From NCBI RefSeq assembly GCF_014280965.1, contig NZ_JACODZ010000002.1, positions 434,001 to 498,000 of the forward strand: a stretch of 64,000 bases of DNA, written 5' to 3'. The position numbers were made by a program, and so were the translations under genes. This DNA is from Echinicola salinicaeni. GTDB lineage: Bacteria > Bacteroidota > Bacteroidia > Cytophagales > Cyclobacteriaceae. The notes beneath the pieces were generated by a model. That model was not told the origin of the DNA, did not search any database, and saw nothing but the letters and a program-made list of their open reading frames with translations. Shown piece after piece: positions 37,965 through 46,938 of the stretch; position 1 is the stretch's first letter, and the number at the start of each line of letters is the position of its first letter.

Positions 37965-38846
37965 ATGATTAAATCCATGACGGGCTATGGTATAGCCAAT
38001 TTTGAAAATGAACACTATATTATTAGTGCAGAGATCAAAACACTCAACTCCAAGTTTCTGGACTTAAACCTCAGAAGTCCGCGTCAATTTTCCGATAGAG
38101 AAATTGAACTTAGGGCCTTGGTAGGAGATATTCTAGGAAGAGGGAAGGTGAGTTTGAATATAGAGTTTACAGCCAAATCAAGCAGTGATCTGCCTGTAAG
38201 TATCAATCAAGATCTATTTGAAAATTATTTCAATACTTATAAAAGTATGGCCGACAAAGTGGGTTTGGATGGAGGCATGGATTTGTTCAGAATGGCTGCA
38301 CAAGCACCCAACGTGGTTACTTCATTAAGTGAGAAATCTGATGATCCAGAAGAATGGGAGGCAGTGAAAAAAGTGGTCATAGAAGCGGCTGAAAAATGCG
38401 ATGAATTCAGAAAGGATGAGGGAGAAACTTTGTTCGGCAAATTCAAGGAAAATCTTGAAGTAATCACTTCAGGTCTGAACCAAATCCAAGAGGAAGAACC
38501 TAAGCGTAAAGACAGAATTAAATCGCGTATCCGAAACAATTTCAAAGATTGGATGGAAGAAAATAGTTTTGATGAAAACCGTTTTGAGCAGGAGTTGATC
38601 TACTATTTTGAAAAATTGGATATTACAGAGGAAATTGTCAGATTGGGAACGCATCTGAAATATTTCGATAAAACCATGTCCAATGGTGCCAATCAAGGCA
38701 AAAAACTTGGGTTTATTGGCCAGGAAATTGGTAGAGAAATCAATACTATAGGTTCCAAAGCCAATGATGCCAATATTCAAAGGCATGTAATTATCATGAA
38801 GGATGAATTAGAAAAAATAAAAGAGCAGGCACTGAATATCATCTAG
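37965..38846 (+). CDS. yicC: YicC family endoribonuclease
   Basis: A 293-residue cytoplasmic protein of the YicC/YloC family. The N-terminal signature MIKSMTGYG and EIKTLNSKFLDLNLR is intact, and the C-terminal DUF1732 region contains GREINTIGSKANDANIQ and ends in EQALNI. Family members act as endoribonucleases that affect small RNA and mRNA turnover. Length is as expected. The neighbour thyA lies 63 bp downstream on the same strand. Confidence 0.93.
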   Translation: MIKSMTGYGIANFENEHYIISAEIKTLNSKFLDLNLRSPRQFSDREIELRALVGDILGRGKVSLNIEFTAKSSSDLPVSINQDLFENYFNTYKSMADKVGLDGGMDLFRMAAQAPNVVTSLSEKSDDPEEWEAVKKVVIEAAEKCDEFRKDEGETLFGKFKENLEVITSGLNQIQEEEPKRKDRIKSRIRNNFKDWMEENSFDENRFEQELIYYFEKLDITEEIVRLGTHLKYFDKTMSNGANQGKKLGFIGQEIGREINTIGSKANDANIQRHVIIMKDELEKIKEQALNII

Positions 38847-38909
38847 TCAATGATAGCTTATATCCTTGACGAGAATACCCTCTAATAGATTTATTGAATA
38901 CCCATAGAA

Positions 38910-39704
38910 ATGAAACAATACCATCAATTATTACAGCATATTCTAGATAATGGAACCCAAAAAGGAGATCGAACAGGGACGGGAACATTAAGCGTTTTTG
39001 GCTATCAAATGAGGTTCGACTTACAGGATGGTTTCCCATTGGTAACAACCAAAAAATGCCACCTAAAGTCTATTATTCATGAGTTGTTGTGGTTTTTGAA
39101 AGGGGAAAGCAATATCAAGTATCTTAAAGATAATAAGGTGTCAATATGGGATGAATGGGCTGATGAAAATGGAGACTTAGGACCGGTATATGGGTATCAA
39201 TGGAGACACTGGCCCGATGGAAAAGGTGGTGAAATAGATCAGATCAAAAATCTTATCCATCAGATAAAGACCAATCCCAATTCCAGAAGGTTATTGGTCA
39301 GTGCCTGGAATGTGGCGGACATTGATAATATGGCTTTGCCACCTTGTCATACTATGTTCCAGTTTTATGTAGCGGATGGTAAGCTTTCCTGTCAATTATA
39401 TCAAAGAAGTGCAGACGTTTTTTTGGGTGTGCCTTTTAATATCGCATCCTATGCTTTGTTTACCATGATGATAGCACAGGTTTGCGGTTTGGAGCCTGGT
39501 GAATTTATTCACACTTTTGGAGATACTCATTTGTATTCCAACCATCTTGAGCAGGCCAAATTGCAACTTACAAGAGATTGCAGGCGACTGCCAAGTATGA
39601 AAATCAACCCTGAGGTAAATGACATCTTCGAATTCAAATATGATGATTTTGAACTATTGAATTATGATCCTCATCCGCATATTAAAGCACCTGTAGCGGT
39701 ATAG
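38910..39704 (+). CDS. thyA: Thymidylate synthase
   Basis: A 264-residue ThyA, identical in length to the E. coli enzyme. It methylates dUMP to dTMP using methylene-tetrahydrofolate. The catalytic Cys146 is in [12 protein letters not shown]; the dUMP-binding arginines are in [11 protein letters not shown], and [17 protein letters not shown] and THLYSNH are conserved. No dihydrofolate reductase gene is next to it. Confidence 0.97.
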   Translation: MKQYHQLLQHILDNGTQKGDRTGTGTLSVFGYQMRFDLQDGFPLVTTKKCHLKSIIHELLWFLKGESNIKYLKDNKVSIWDEWADENGDLGPVYGYQWRHWPDGKGGEIDQIKNLIHQIKTNPNSRRLLVSAWNVADIDNMALPPCHTMFQFYVADGKLSCQLYQRSADVFLGVPFNIASYALFTMMIAQVCGLEPGEFIHTFGDTHLYSNHLEQAKLQLTRDCRRLPSMKINPEVNDIFEFKYDDFELLNYDPHPHIKAPVAV

Positions 39705-39716
39705 TTTGGGGATAAA

Positions 39717-40532
39717 TTAATCGAAAATCTTCTCAATAAAGGAAATAGGTTTGGTGTCAAATTCTATTTCCTTTATTTGTTTTATATAGGCAATGCCTGT
39801 AACGTTACTGGTAAAAACTTGCTCGGCGTCTAATAGGATTTCTGCTTTATATTCACCGATGTTTATTTTTTTTCCAGTTTTTTGAATGGCCTCAATAATT
39901 TGCTTTCTGCCCACTCCGGCGATACAGTTGCAATGAAGTGAAGGGGTGTAAAATTCCTGATCTTTTGTCCAAAAAATATTTGCAGCACCTGCTTCTGATA
40001 CATTGCTTTTATTATCCAGAAGAATGACCTCATCCATTTTCTTTTCTATGCGTTCAATATTTGCCATAACATAATTGAGTGCATTTAAGGTTTTGCAATT
40101 GGCCCAAGGTGAAGAAGGGATGTTAATGGAGGAGCTTATATAAGCTTGGTTTTTTATAGTTATTGCCTCGGAATAGGCTTGTATCATGATCATTTCTTCA
40201 GCTGTAGACTTTGTGGGAGAGTATTTTCCTAATCCTGCTCTAAAAATGTTCCACCTGATTCTGAGCTTGCAGGTTTTTCCATATTTTTCAACTAGGAATT
40301 CTTCCAGCTGATTGATGGAAGAGCAGCCTGCAGCATTAATTTTCAATTTTTCCAAACCTAAATGTAATCTTTCTTTATGAGCGTTGGCAAACCTGATTTT
40401 TCCATCTACGAAAATCATTGTCTCAAATAGGCCATCTCCAAAAAAAGAAGCCCTATTTGCCAGCTGTTTGTCAATTTCTTTAAATTGTTTATCCTGATTT
40501 GGTGAAAGAAAAACGGTTTCAAATATGGACAT
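39717..40532 (-). CDS. Aminotransferase class IV (aminodeoxychorismate lyase-like)
   Basis: A 271-residue PLP enzyme of fold type IV. The N-terminal RASFFGDGLFETM, the PLP-lysine candidate in NCKTLNALNYVMAN, and EAGAANIFW and TSNVTGIAYIKQI in the cofactor pocket are clear. The family covers branched-chain aminotransferases, D-amino acid aminotransferases and 4-amino-4-deoxychorismate lyase (PabC); the size fits PabC or a D-amino acid aminotransferase. PabC would link it to folate and thus to the neighbouring thyA, but this is inference. It converges on thyA with a 12-bp gap. Confidence 0.82.
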   Translation of the reverse strand: MSIFETVFLSPNQDKQFKEIDKQLANRASFFGDGLFETMIFVDGKIRFANAHKERLHLGLEKLKINAAGCSSINQLEEFLVEKYGKTCKLRIRWNIFRAGLGKYSPTKSTAEEMIMIQAYSEAITIKNQAYISSSINIPSSPWANCKTLNALNYVMANIERIEKKMDEVILLDNKSNVSEAGAANIFWTKDQEFYTPSLHCNCIAGVGRKQIIEAIQKTGKKINIGEYKAEILLDAEQVFTSNVTGIAYIKQIKEIEFDTKPISFIEKIFD

Positions 40533-40698
40533 TGTTGGTTAAGAATTGGCTGGGTATTTCCGATTTTTTATCAATATTGTTAAAATTAAGTTAAAATATT
40601 TCAAATTGAAGCCGATATTTTGATTTAAAATGGAGAATGAAAGATAATTGAATCTTTAATAGTAGATTAGCATATTAAAAATAGAATTTGGCTTAAAC

Positions 40699-41376
40699 AT
40701 GGCTAGAAAAAGTAGTGTATTTGATATGATCGGACCAGTAATGATAGGTCCTTCTTCTTCCCATACCGCAGGAGTGGTAAGGATTGCCCGGGCAGCAATT
40801 AAGGTTTTAGGTGGGGTTCCTGATGAGGCTTTAGTAACATTTTATAACTCTTTTGCCAGTACCTATGAGGGGCATGGTAGTGATAAAGCAGTCATTGGAG
40901 GATTACTGGATTTCAAAACGGATGATGTAAGGATCAAGCAGTCTTTGGATTTAGCTGAAGAAATGGGATTGGCCTATACTTTTAAATCCATCGGTAATGC
41001 TTCAGTCTACCATCCTAATACCATAAAGTTGAATCTGGTAAAAGGAGAAAGAAAAGTAGAAGTGATTGGAGAAAGTTTGGGAGGAGGCTTGATTAATATC
41101 AGTGGTGTTGATGGGTTTCATGCAGATTTTTCGGCGCAAGAACATACTTTGATCATCAAGGCTGATGATGTTTCTGGTGCCATAGCTTTTATTACAAGTA
41201 TTTTGGCACAAGAAAAGGCCAATATAGCCACCATGTCTGTCTCCAGAAAAGGTAAGCGGGAGATTGCTTGCCATGTTATAGAAATGGACTCAGGATTGAA
41301 TCCAATTACCATACAATATTTAGAAAGTATTGGATGGATACATGAATTAATTTATATTCCAAAAATAGACCTTTAG
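40699..41376 (+). CDS. sdaAB: L-serine ammonia-lyase, iron-sulfur type, beta subunit
   Basis: A 225-residue beta subunit of the iron-sulfur L-serine dehydratase, which converts serine to pyruvate and ammonia. The signature SVFDMIGPVMIGPSSSHTAG is at the N-terminus; an ACT-like regulatory domain covers about residues 150-220. The alpha subunit, which carries the [4Fe-4S] cluster, is not adjacent and must be encoded elsewhere. The next gene, TolC, starts 7 bp downstream and may be co-transcribed. Confidence 0.9.
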   Translation: MARKSSVFDMIGPVMIGPSSSHTAGVVRIARAAIKVLGGVPDEALVTFYNSFASTYEGHGSDKAVIGGLLDFKTDDVRIKQSLDLAEEMGLAYTFKSIGNASVYHPNTIKLNLVKGERKVEVIGESLGGGLINISGVDGFHADFSAQEHTLIIKADDVSGAIAFITSILAQEKANIATMSVSRKGKREIACHVIEMDSGLNPITIQYLESIGWIHELIYIPKIDL

Positions 41377-41383
41377 TTTTGCT

Positions 41384-42721
41384 ATGAACAAAAGATTTTT
41401 TGTAACCTTATTTTTAATTGCTTTTAATGTTTCAAGAGGTTGGACCCAAGAAAATGTTTCTAATTTATCTTTGGAGGAATGTGTTCAAATTGGTCTTGAA
41501 AACAATCTTGAACTACAAAGGAGTATTCTTAACCAGGAAAATAATCATACCAATTTGATGGAATCAAAGGGGCAGCGCTATCCTTCCCTTTCAATGACCT
41601 CATCATATAATTATAGTTGGGGACGTGCACTTGATAATGTGACGAATGATTATTTACCTAGTAGTAGTTTTGGGAGTGCAGGCTTCAGTGTAAGGACCAA
41701 TGTAAGTTTGTTCTCAGGAGGTAGAATTAATAATAGTATTAATCAAGCTATTGTTGATATTAAAGCGGGTGAGAAAAACTTAGAAGCAACCAAAAATTCG
41801 ATTGTCCTTAATATTATAAACTTATTTGTCAATGTTGTTTTTGCCAAAGAACAGGTAAATGTGGCAGCTTCTCAATTGGAAGTGACAAGTAATCAGTTGG
41901 AAAGGACTAAAAAGTTGGTCGAGGCTGGGGCCCTTCCTATTTCGGATCAATATGATTTGGAGGCGCAAAATGCCACCAGTAATATGGAGTTGACCAATGC
42001 CGATAATAATCTGAGGTTGGCAAAACTTAACTTGATGCAGGCCATTCAAATTCCTTATGAGGAAGAATTTGATGTGTCTGTCCCTGATTTAGATGCCGAA
42101 AACTTTTTGATAGGAGGGGAAAGTGTAAATGAAGTTTATGCCATTGCTTTAGCCCTAATGCCAGAAGTAAAGGCAGCAAAGCTGGGTATTGAAAGTGCTG
42201 AGTACGGTGTGAAAATAGCTAAGGGAGCTTATTATCCTACTATTGGATTTGGAGCGAATGCAAGTACAAATTATAATGAACTTTATAAAGATGTGGTGCC
42301 TTTTTGGGAGCAGTTTGATGGGAATTTAAGTGAAGTGATTGGGGTGAACCTGAATATTCCAATATTTTCTAATCTAAGCAATAAGGCTAATTTACAAAGG
42401 GCCAGAGTCCAAAAGGAATTGAGTAAGATTAATGTTAAAGAAGTTCAAAACAGGCTAAGGCAAGATATTGAAACGGCCTATACCAATGCTATTGCGGCCA
42501 AACAGTCTTATGAATCCTCTAAGGTGAGGGTTTCTTCTTTGGAAGAGGCTTTTAGGATGGCCCAAAAAAGATTTGAGGTAGGCATGATCAATGCGGTGGA
42601 CTTTCAGGTGGCACAAAATAACTTGTTTAATGCACAGGCAGATTTGCTTCAGGCAAAATACCAATACATTTTTAGTGTAAAAGTATTGGATTTTTATGTG
42701 GGCAATCCCTTAACACTTTAA
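41384..42721 (+). CDS. TolC family outer membrane efflux protein
   Basis: A 445-residue TolC-type outer-membrane channel. A signal peptide ends near RGWTQ (about residue 22), followed by LSLEECVQIGLENNLELQRS. Two outer-membrane factor repeats contain long coiled-coil helices (for example 150-215 and 355-430), with the typical RFEVGMINAVDFQVAQNNLF in the second. It forms the exit duct of an export system with the adaptor encoded 11 bp downstream. Confidence 0.93.
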   Translation: MNKRFFVTLFLIAFNVSRGWTQENVSNLSLEECVQIGLENNLELQRSILNQENNHTNLMESKGQRYPSLSMTSSYNYSWGRALDNVTNDYLPSSSFGSAGFSVRTNVSLFSGGRINNSINQAIVDIKAGEKNLEATKNSIVLNIINLFVNVVFAKEQVNVAASQLEVTSNQLERTKKLVEAGALPISDQYDLEAQNATSNMELTNADNNLRLAKLNLMQAIQIPYEEEFDVSVPDLDAENFLIGGESVNEVYAIALALMPEVKAAKLGIESAEYGVKIAKGAYYPTIGFGANASTNYNELYKDVVPFWEQFDGNLSEVIGVNLNIPIFSNLSNKANLQRARVQKELSKINVKEVQNRLRQDIETAYTNAIAAKQSYESSKVRVSSLEEAFRMAQKRFEVGMINAVDFQVAQNNLFNAQADLLQAKYQYIFSVKVLDFYVGNPLTL

Positions 42722-42732
42722 TTATATAAACC

Positions 42733-44025
42733 ATGGCTAAAAAGAAATCAAACAAGCTTATTTACTGGCTTTCTGGGGTATTGGTGCTGTTGGTGGTAGT
42801 CATACTGATAGGGAAGTCTATGGGCTGGGTAGGAGGTCCATCTGAAACAGAGGTGGAAATCATTAAAGCATCTAAGAAAACCATTGTAGAAAAAGTAAGT
42901 TCTTCAGGCGTGATTCAGCCTGAAACAGAAATTAAGCTTAGTCCGGATGTAGCAGGGGAAATCATTGAATTAAATATAAAAGAGGGTGATTCTGTCAAGC
43001 AAAATGATCTTCTGGTAAAAATAAGACCTGATAACTTTATCTCTGTTCTTGATAGAAACAAAGCCAACCTCAGTCAACAGAAGGCTAATTTAGCTCAGTC
43101 TGAAGCAGCTTTGAATCGTTCAGAAGCACAATTTGAAAGAGCCCAACTGGAATATGATAGGAACAAGGAGCTTTATGAGAGTAAGGTGATTTCTGATTCG
43201 GAATTTGAACAGGCGAAGGCCAATTATATTTCAGCACAAAATGACCTTGCGGCAGCCAAGCAATCTGTAGAAGCCTCTAAATATGTTGTACAAAGTGCTC
43301 AGGCTAGCGTAAATGAAGCCTCTGAAAATTTAAGTTTGACCAATGTTTTTGCTCCAGTTAATGGAGTAGTTTCTAAACTGTTGGTGGAAAAGGGAGAGCG
43401 TGTCGTTGGGACCCAGCAGATGGCCGGTACGGAGATGTTACGGATAGCTGATATGAGCAAAATGGAGGTGAGAGTAGATGTGAATGAGAATGACATTGTT
43501 AGACTTTCATTGGGTGATACCACGATTATTGATGTAGATGCCTATTCTAGCACAGGGGATAAATTTAAGGGCGTTGTAACTTCCATTGCTAATTCTGCCA
43601 ATGAAAAAGCCAGTCAAGATGCTGTCACAGAGTTTGAAGTGCGTATTAGAGTGATTAATGATTCCTATAAGCATTTGATAAATGAAGAGAACCGCTTCCC
43701 GTTCAGACCTGGTATGACAGCTAGCGTTGAAATAATTACTGACAAGAAGGAAAATGTACTTTCTGTTCCCCTCGCATCTGTAACTACAAGGGAAAATATG
43801 AGGCAGGACAGCACGGATCAATCTAGTGATTTAAAGGAATTAGTATTTAAAGCTCAAGGAGGTAAGGCCATTCTATCAGAAGTTAAGACTGGCATATCCG
43901 ACTTTGAAAATATAGAAATATTAGATGGCTTGGAAGAAGGGGTTGAGATCGTAGCTGGACCTTACCATGTTGTAAGTAAAAAACTGAAAGATGGAGATTT
44001 GATTAAAAATACCAATGAAAAGTGA
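42733..44025 (+). CDS. Efflux transporter periplasmic adaptor (MacA/HlyD-like)
   Basis: A 430-residue membrane-fusion protein anchored by one N-terminal helix (about 7-27). The first lipoyl half starts near residue 60 (SPDVAGEIIELNIKEGDSVK), a long alpha-hairpin covers ~100-200, and the second lipoyl half (VFAPVNGVVSKLLVEKGERV) and beta-barrel follow. The architecture is that of MacA-like adaptors for ABC-type MacB permeases. No MacB or RND pump is adjacent: a terminator follows immediately, so the pump lies elsewhere. Confidence 0.9.
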   Translation: MAKKKSNKLIYWLSGVLVLLVVVILIGKSMGWVGGPSETEVEIIKASKKTIVEKVSSSGVIQPETEIKLSPDVAGEIIELNIKEGDSVKQNDLLVKIRPDNFISVLDRNKANLSQQKANLAQSEAALNRSEAQFERAQLEYDRNKELYESKVISDSEFEQAKANYISAQNDLAAAKQSVEASKYVVQSAQASVNEASENLSLTNVFAPVNGVVSKLLVEKGERVVGTQQMAGTEMLRIADMSKMEVRVDVNENDIVRLSLGDTTIIDVDAYSSTGDKFKGVVTSIANSANEKASQDAVTEFEVRIRVINDSYKHLINEENRFPFRPGMTASVEIITDKKENVLSVPLASVTTRENMRQDSTDQSSDLKELVFKAQGGKAILSEVKTGISDFENIEILDGLEEGVEIVAGPYHVVSKKLKDGDLIKNTNEK

Positions 44026-44052
44026 GCGTATAATGAATTCAATTTTAAAGAA

Positions 44053-44080
44053 TAAAAAGCCCCAATTTTGGGGCTTTTTA
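44053..44080. terminator. Bidirectional terminator after the efflux adaptor
   Basis: TAAAAAGCCCCAA (44053-44065) and TTGGGGCTTTTTA (44068-44080) form a 13-bp inverted repeat around a tiny AT-rich loop, with A and T arms on both sides. It sits between convergent genes. Confidence 0.87.
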
Positions 44081-44081
44081 T

Positions 44082-44951
44082 TTATACAAGCTGGACAAGG
44101 CCTTCTGCAATTAGATTCTCTATTGCTGTTTTTTCTTTGATAAGTCCCAATTCAAATAGGATGTCCATGGTTTCATTTAAGCTTTTTGCGCTTACCTGAT
44201 TATTGATTGCCCAAGTCGTTTGTTCCAACCAGGCCTTTATATCCATTTGCTGGATACCATAAGCTTCAGACAGTATTTGGGACAAGTTGTTCTTTTTTCG
44301 TATTTCAGCAGACTTTTGATAGATTAGGTCTTGAATGAGTTTTAATTCATTTTGGTGCTGCTCTATAAGCGTTTCTTGGGCTACTATGACAAAGCATGGC
44401 CAGGGTGTAGGGATTTCATCAACCCTATCAAATACACCTTCATCAACCAAGGGCTTGGTGGTATATTTTTCCCATAGGAATCCTTTTGCTTTTTGGTCTT
44501 CAAAAGAAGATTTAGCACCATCCATATTGCCCACCACCTCAAACTGCAATTCTTCAGCATTCCAACCTTTTTCTTTGGCTAAAAGGTAGGTCATTAGGTG
44601 GGAGCCTGAACCATATCGACTGATTAGAAACGGGGAGTTTTGAAGCTCACTTACTGATTTAACTCCTGATTTTGCTGGAACATGAATACCCCAAGTAAGT
44701 GGAGAAAGGACATGGTAACCTATTATTTTTCCAGGATTTCCTTCGATTTTATCTTTGATAAAGCTTTCAGTGAGAATGATGGCAATATCAGCTGTGTTTT
44801 CTCGGATGGCTTTGTTCATGGCACCCGAGCCTTTGGATTCATTATTCCAAGTCAATTTTATGCCTTGGTTTTCAAGAGGTTGCTCAGCGACCAATTGGGT
44901 CCAGGGATAATTAAAGTGTTCAGGGACCCCTATGATTTGGATTGTTTTCAT
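44082..44951 (-). CDS. Periplasmic-binding-protein-like (type 2) protein without signal peptide
   Basis: A 289-residue protein with the fold pattern of type 2 substrate-binding proteins (NMT1/ABC substrate-binding like): IQIIGVPEHFNYPW at the N-terminus, NTADIAIILTESF, LISRYGSGSHLM and a helical C-terminus. The ATG at 44951 (MKTIQIIG) is preferred over a possible upstream extension because it starts directly at the first beta strand. No signal peptide or lipobox is visible, so it is probably cytoplasmic or loses its export role. Its ligand is unknown. It may be co-transcribed with the hydrolase and deaminase upstream. Confidence 0.7.
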   Translation of the reverse strand: MKTIQIIGVPEHFNYPWTQLVAEQPLENQGIKLTWNNESKGSGAMNKAIRENTADIAIILTESFIKDKIEGNPGKIIGYHVLSPLTWGIHVPAKSGVKSVSELQNSPFLISRYGSGSHLMTYLLAKEKGWNAEELQFEVVGNMDGAKSSFEDQKAKGFLWEKYTTKPLVDEGVFDRVDEIPTPWPCFVIVAQETLIEQHQNELKLIQDLIYQKSAEIRKKNNLSQILSEAYGIQQMDIKAWLEQTTWAINNQVSAKSLNETMDILFELGLIKEKTAIENLIAEGLVQLV

Positions 44952-45024
44952 GTTCAAAGATATGCACCCAAATGGGATTCTTAAAGCACTTAGGGGCATT
45001 TTAATGATAAAGCAAACAGGTGTT

Positions 45025-45939
45025 TCATGGTGTCATTTCTTCAAGAAACCAGTAAAGGGCATGTAAATGGTCTATATGGTCAGGTGCTGAATTCCCAGCG
45101 TAGGCTTTGATTCTAAGTGCTCCTTTATGATTTTCAGCAACTTGCTGCAAGCCAAGCGGCCCCTGTTTTAAAATGGGGTTTCTTTTAAGATCGAGTTGCT
45201 GAAGAAGGTAATCGGCACATTCGGTGGTGCTTGCAAAGGTGCCTGGAAAAATACTGCTATGGGTAAAAGTGAAGGATATCTCTTCTTTCATGGCATCTTG
45301 GGCTAATTTTAGAAATACTTCCAAATCCTCTTCATTGATTTTGCCCCCAGAGGCTAGGGGCTGTCCTTTTGGGATATACCCAGCATGCATACCATCTAGT
45401 AGGATTATTCCTTTTATGGGATGGTAATGATCAGATTTCATGATAGACCTGATTGCCCCATAACCAGCACTCCACCCAGAGAGGTAAATGGCTTTTATAG
45501 GTTGTTTGAGAGCGTTCTCTGTAGCTTTTAATAGATGTTCAAAAGCATTGGGCTGATCTAAGGGGCGTGAATAGGCAGAAGAACCACTGCCCAAGTTAAT
45601 TGTAAGTGCCGCCCAGCCATTTTTTTCTTTTATGGCATGGTCTGCTACTTCATGTGTCCCATGAAAATGGATCAAGAGTGAAATAGGGTCATGCCCAATA
45701 TTTTCGGGGATAAATAAATGAGCTGGAGAGTCGAATACATCTGTTATCTCTAGGTGTTTACCTGGAGCAATAGTTTTTGGTATACGTTCATGAGGCCGTA
45801 TAAAATCACTCATTGGTGAGGGATTTTGGGGAGCCATTTGATTTTTTTGCTGTGCATTAAGGCTGTTTTCTGACAAAATGAAACAGCTAAAGAATAGGAG
45901 TAGGAAGTGTAGTTCCCTGTTAGGTGTTAAAGTGGGCAT
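45025..45939 (-). CDS. Exported alpha/beta hydrolase-fold protein
   Basis: A 304-residue secreted hydrolase. The signal peptide covers about residues 1-29 (ending NSLNAQ). The alpha/beta hydrolase fold is seen in LLIHFHGTHEV, the nucleophile elbow SGWSAGYGAIR and a late His-rich DHIDHLHALYW that could hold the catalytic His. The substrate is unknown. It lies 13 bp after the cytosine deaminase gene, so the two are probably co-transcribed. Confidence 0.72.
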   Translation of the reverse strand: MPTLTPNRELHFLLLFFSCFILSENSLNAQQKNQMAPQNPSPMSDFIRPHERIPKTIAPGKHLEITDVFDSPAHLFIPENIGHDPISLLIHFHGTHEVADHAIKEKNGWAALTINLGSGSSAYSRPLDQPNAFEHLLKATENALKQPIKAIYLSGWSAGYGAIRSIMKSDHYHPIKGIILLDGMHAGYIPKGQPLASGGKINEEDLEVFLKLAQDAMKEEISFTFTHSSIFPGTFASTTECADYLLQQLDLKRNPILKQGPLGLQQVAENHKGALRIKAYAGNSAPDHIDHLHALYWFLEEMTP

Positions 45940-45952
45940 GCCAATGATTATG

Positions 45953-46390
45953 TTATTCGCCTATATCTTCATTCCATAATTCTGGATTCGTGGAGATAAA
46001 GGTGTTCATTAAATTTTTACAGGTTTCATTATTGCTTACAATCACTTCCACTCCCCTTGATTTTAATAATTCTTCTTCCCCCATAAAGGTCTCATTTTCT
46101 CCGATTACCACTTTGGGAATACCATAGAGGAGAATGGTTCCTGAACACATTGGGCAAGGAGATAGGGTGGTATATAGCACACTGTTTTGATATACTTTTG
46201 CCGCCTGTCTGCCTGCATTCTCAATGGCATCCATTTCTCCATGGAGAATGGAGCTGCCCTTTTGGACTCGTCGGTTATGCCCTCTACCAATGATTTTACC
46301 ATTATGTACTAAGACGGCGCCAATGGGGATTCCCCCTTCATTTAGTCCCTTTTTTGCTTCTTCGATTGCTGCCTCAAGAAAATTATCCAT
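45953..46390 (-). CDS. Cytosine deaminase, fungal FCY1 type
   Basis: A 145-residue zinc deaminase that resembles yeast cytosine deaminase Fcy1 over its whole length, not only the shared CDA motifs. Zinc and catalytic residues are His50, Glu52 (HGEMDAIENAG), Cys79 and Cys82 (SPCPMCSG). The end of the protein, PELWNEDIGE with Trp139 and Asp142, matches the yeast PQDWFEDIGE tail whose Asp contacts the cytosine amino group. It should convert cytosine to uracil. tRNA adenosine deaminase (TadA) or guanine deaminase are less likely because they lack this tail. Confidence 0.85.
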   Translation of the reverse strand: MDNFLEAAIEEAKKGLNEGGIPIGAVLVHNGKIIGRGHNRRVQKGSSILHGEMDAIENAGRQAAKVYQNSVLYTTLSPCPMCSGTILLYGIPKVVIGENETFMGEEELLKSRGVEVIVSNNETCKNLMNTFISTNPELWNEDIGE

Positions 46391-46938
46391 AATTAATTTT
46401 TAATAATTGTATGCTGTAAACTACCAATGTATCTGTAAAAGAATACGTAATGGATGTACTATGAATATTTAATTTTAAAAAAAAATCCTTATGGTAAAGA
46501 TAAAGCAAGAACTGATTATTCATTTACTTGATACAATAGACTTGTGATGAAGTGATTAGTGATTTTTTATGTTTTTAAATTTTATCATCCCTAAAAATTG
46601 GGATCAATATAAAATATTGGGTACTTTTTATGGTTGGTTTTTTTAGAATGTTATTACAATTTAAACAATGAAAAGTAAATAAAGTTATGTTGCATAGTTG
46701 TTGATAAAAACAATATGTCGCTATATTTGCATTTTAAATATTATATAATGTAATATGTTTTTGTTTGTCTCGAATTATTAAGTATTAGATGAAATGAGAA
46801 ATAATTTTGGTGTTGATGATCACTTTTTTAGGTTGAAATCCTTTGAGATTATGTTAAGAAATGAATTGTGAAATACATACGAATTATAGGGGATTTATTT
46901 TATTTTAGAATTGTTTTTAAACACCAAGTAATTTTATA
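46391..46938. other. AT-rich intergenic region upstream of the histidine kinase
   Basis: A 548-bp non-coding stretch between divergent genes, very rich in A and T. It holds one good promoter match (46698-46729) for the kinase. A 25-codon frame at 46569-46646 has no supporting features. No tRNA or stable long hairpin was recognised. Confidence 0.6.
46698..46729 (+). promoter_or_regulatory. Promoter upstream of the histidine kinase
   Basis: TTG pairs at 46698-46703 followed, 18-21 bp on, by TATATTTG (46722-46729), a full match to TAnnTTTG. The predicted transcript would have an unusually long leader of about 200 nt before the ATG at 46939. Confidence 0.6.

Noticed and set aside
46569-46646. 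Small frame of 25 codons in the kinase leader
   Set aside because: It has no ribosome binding site, no family resemblance and lies in very AT-rich DNA where such frames occur by chance. It would also lie upstream of the best promoter match.
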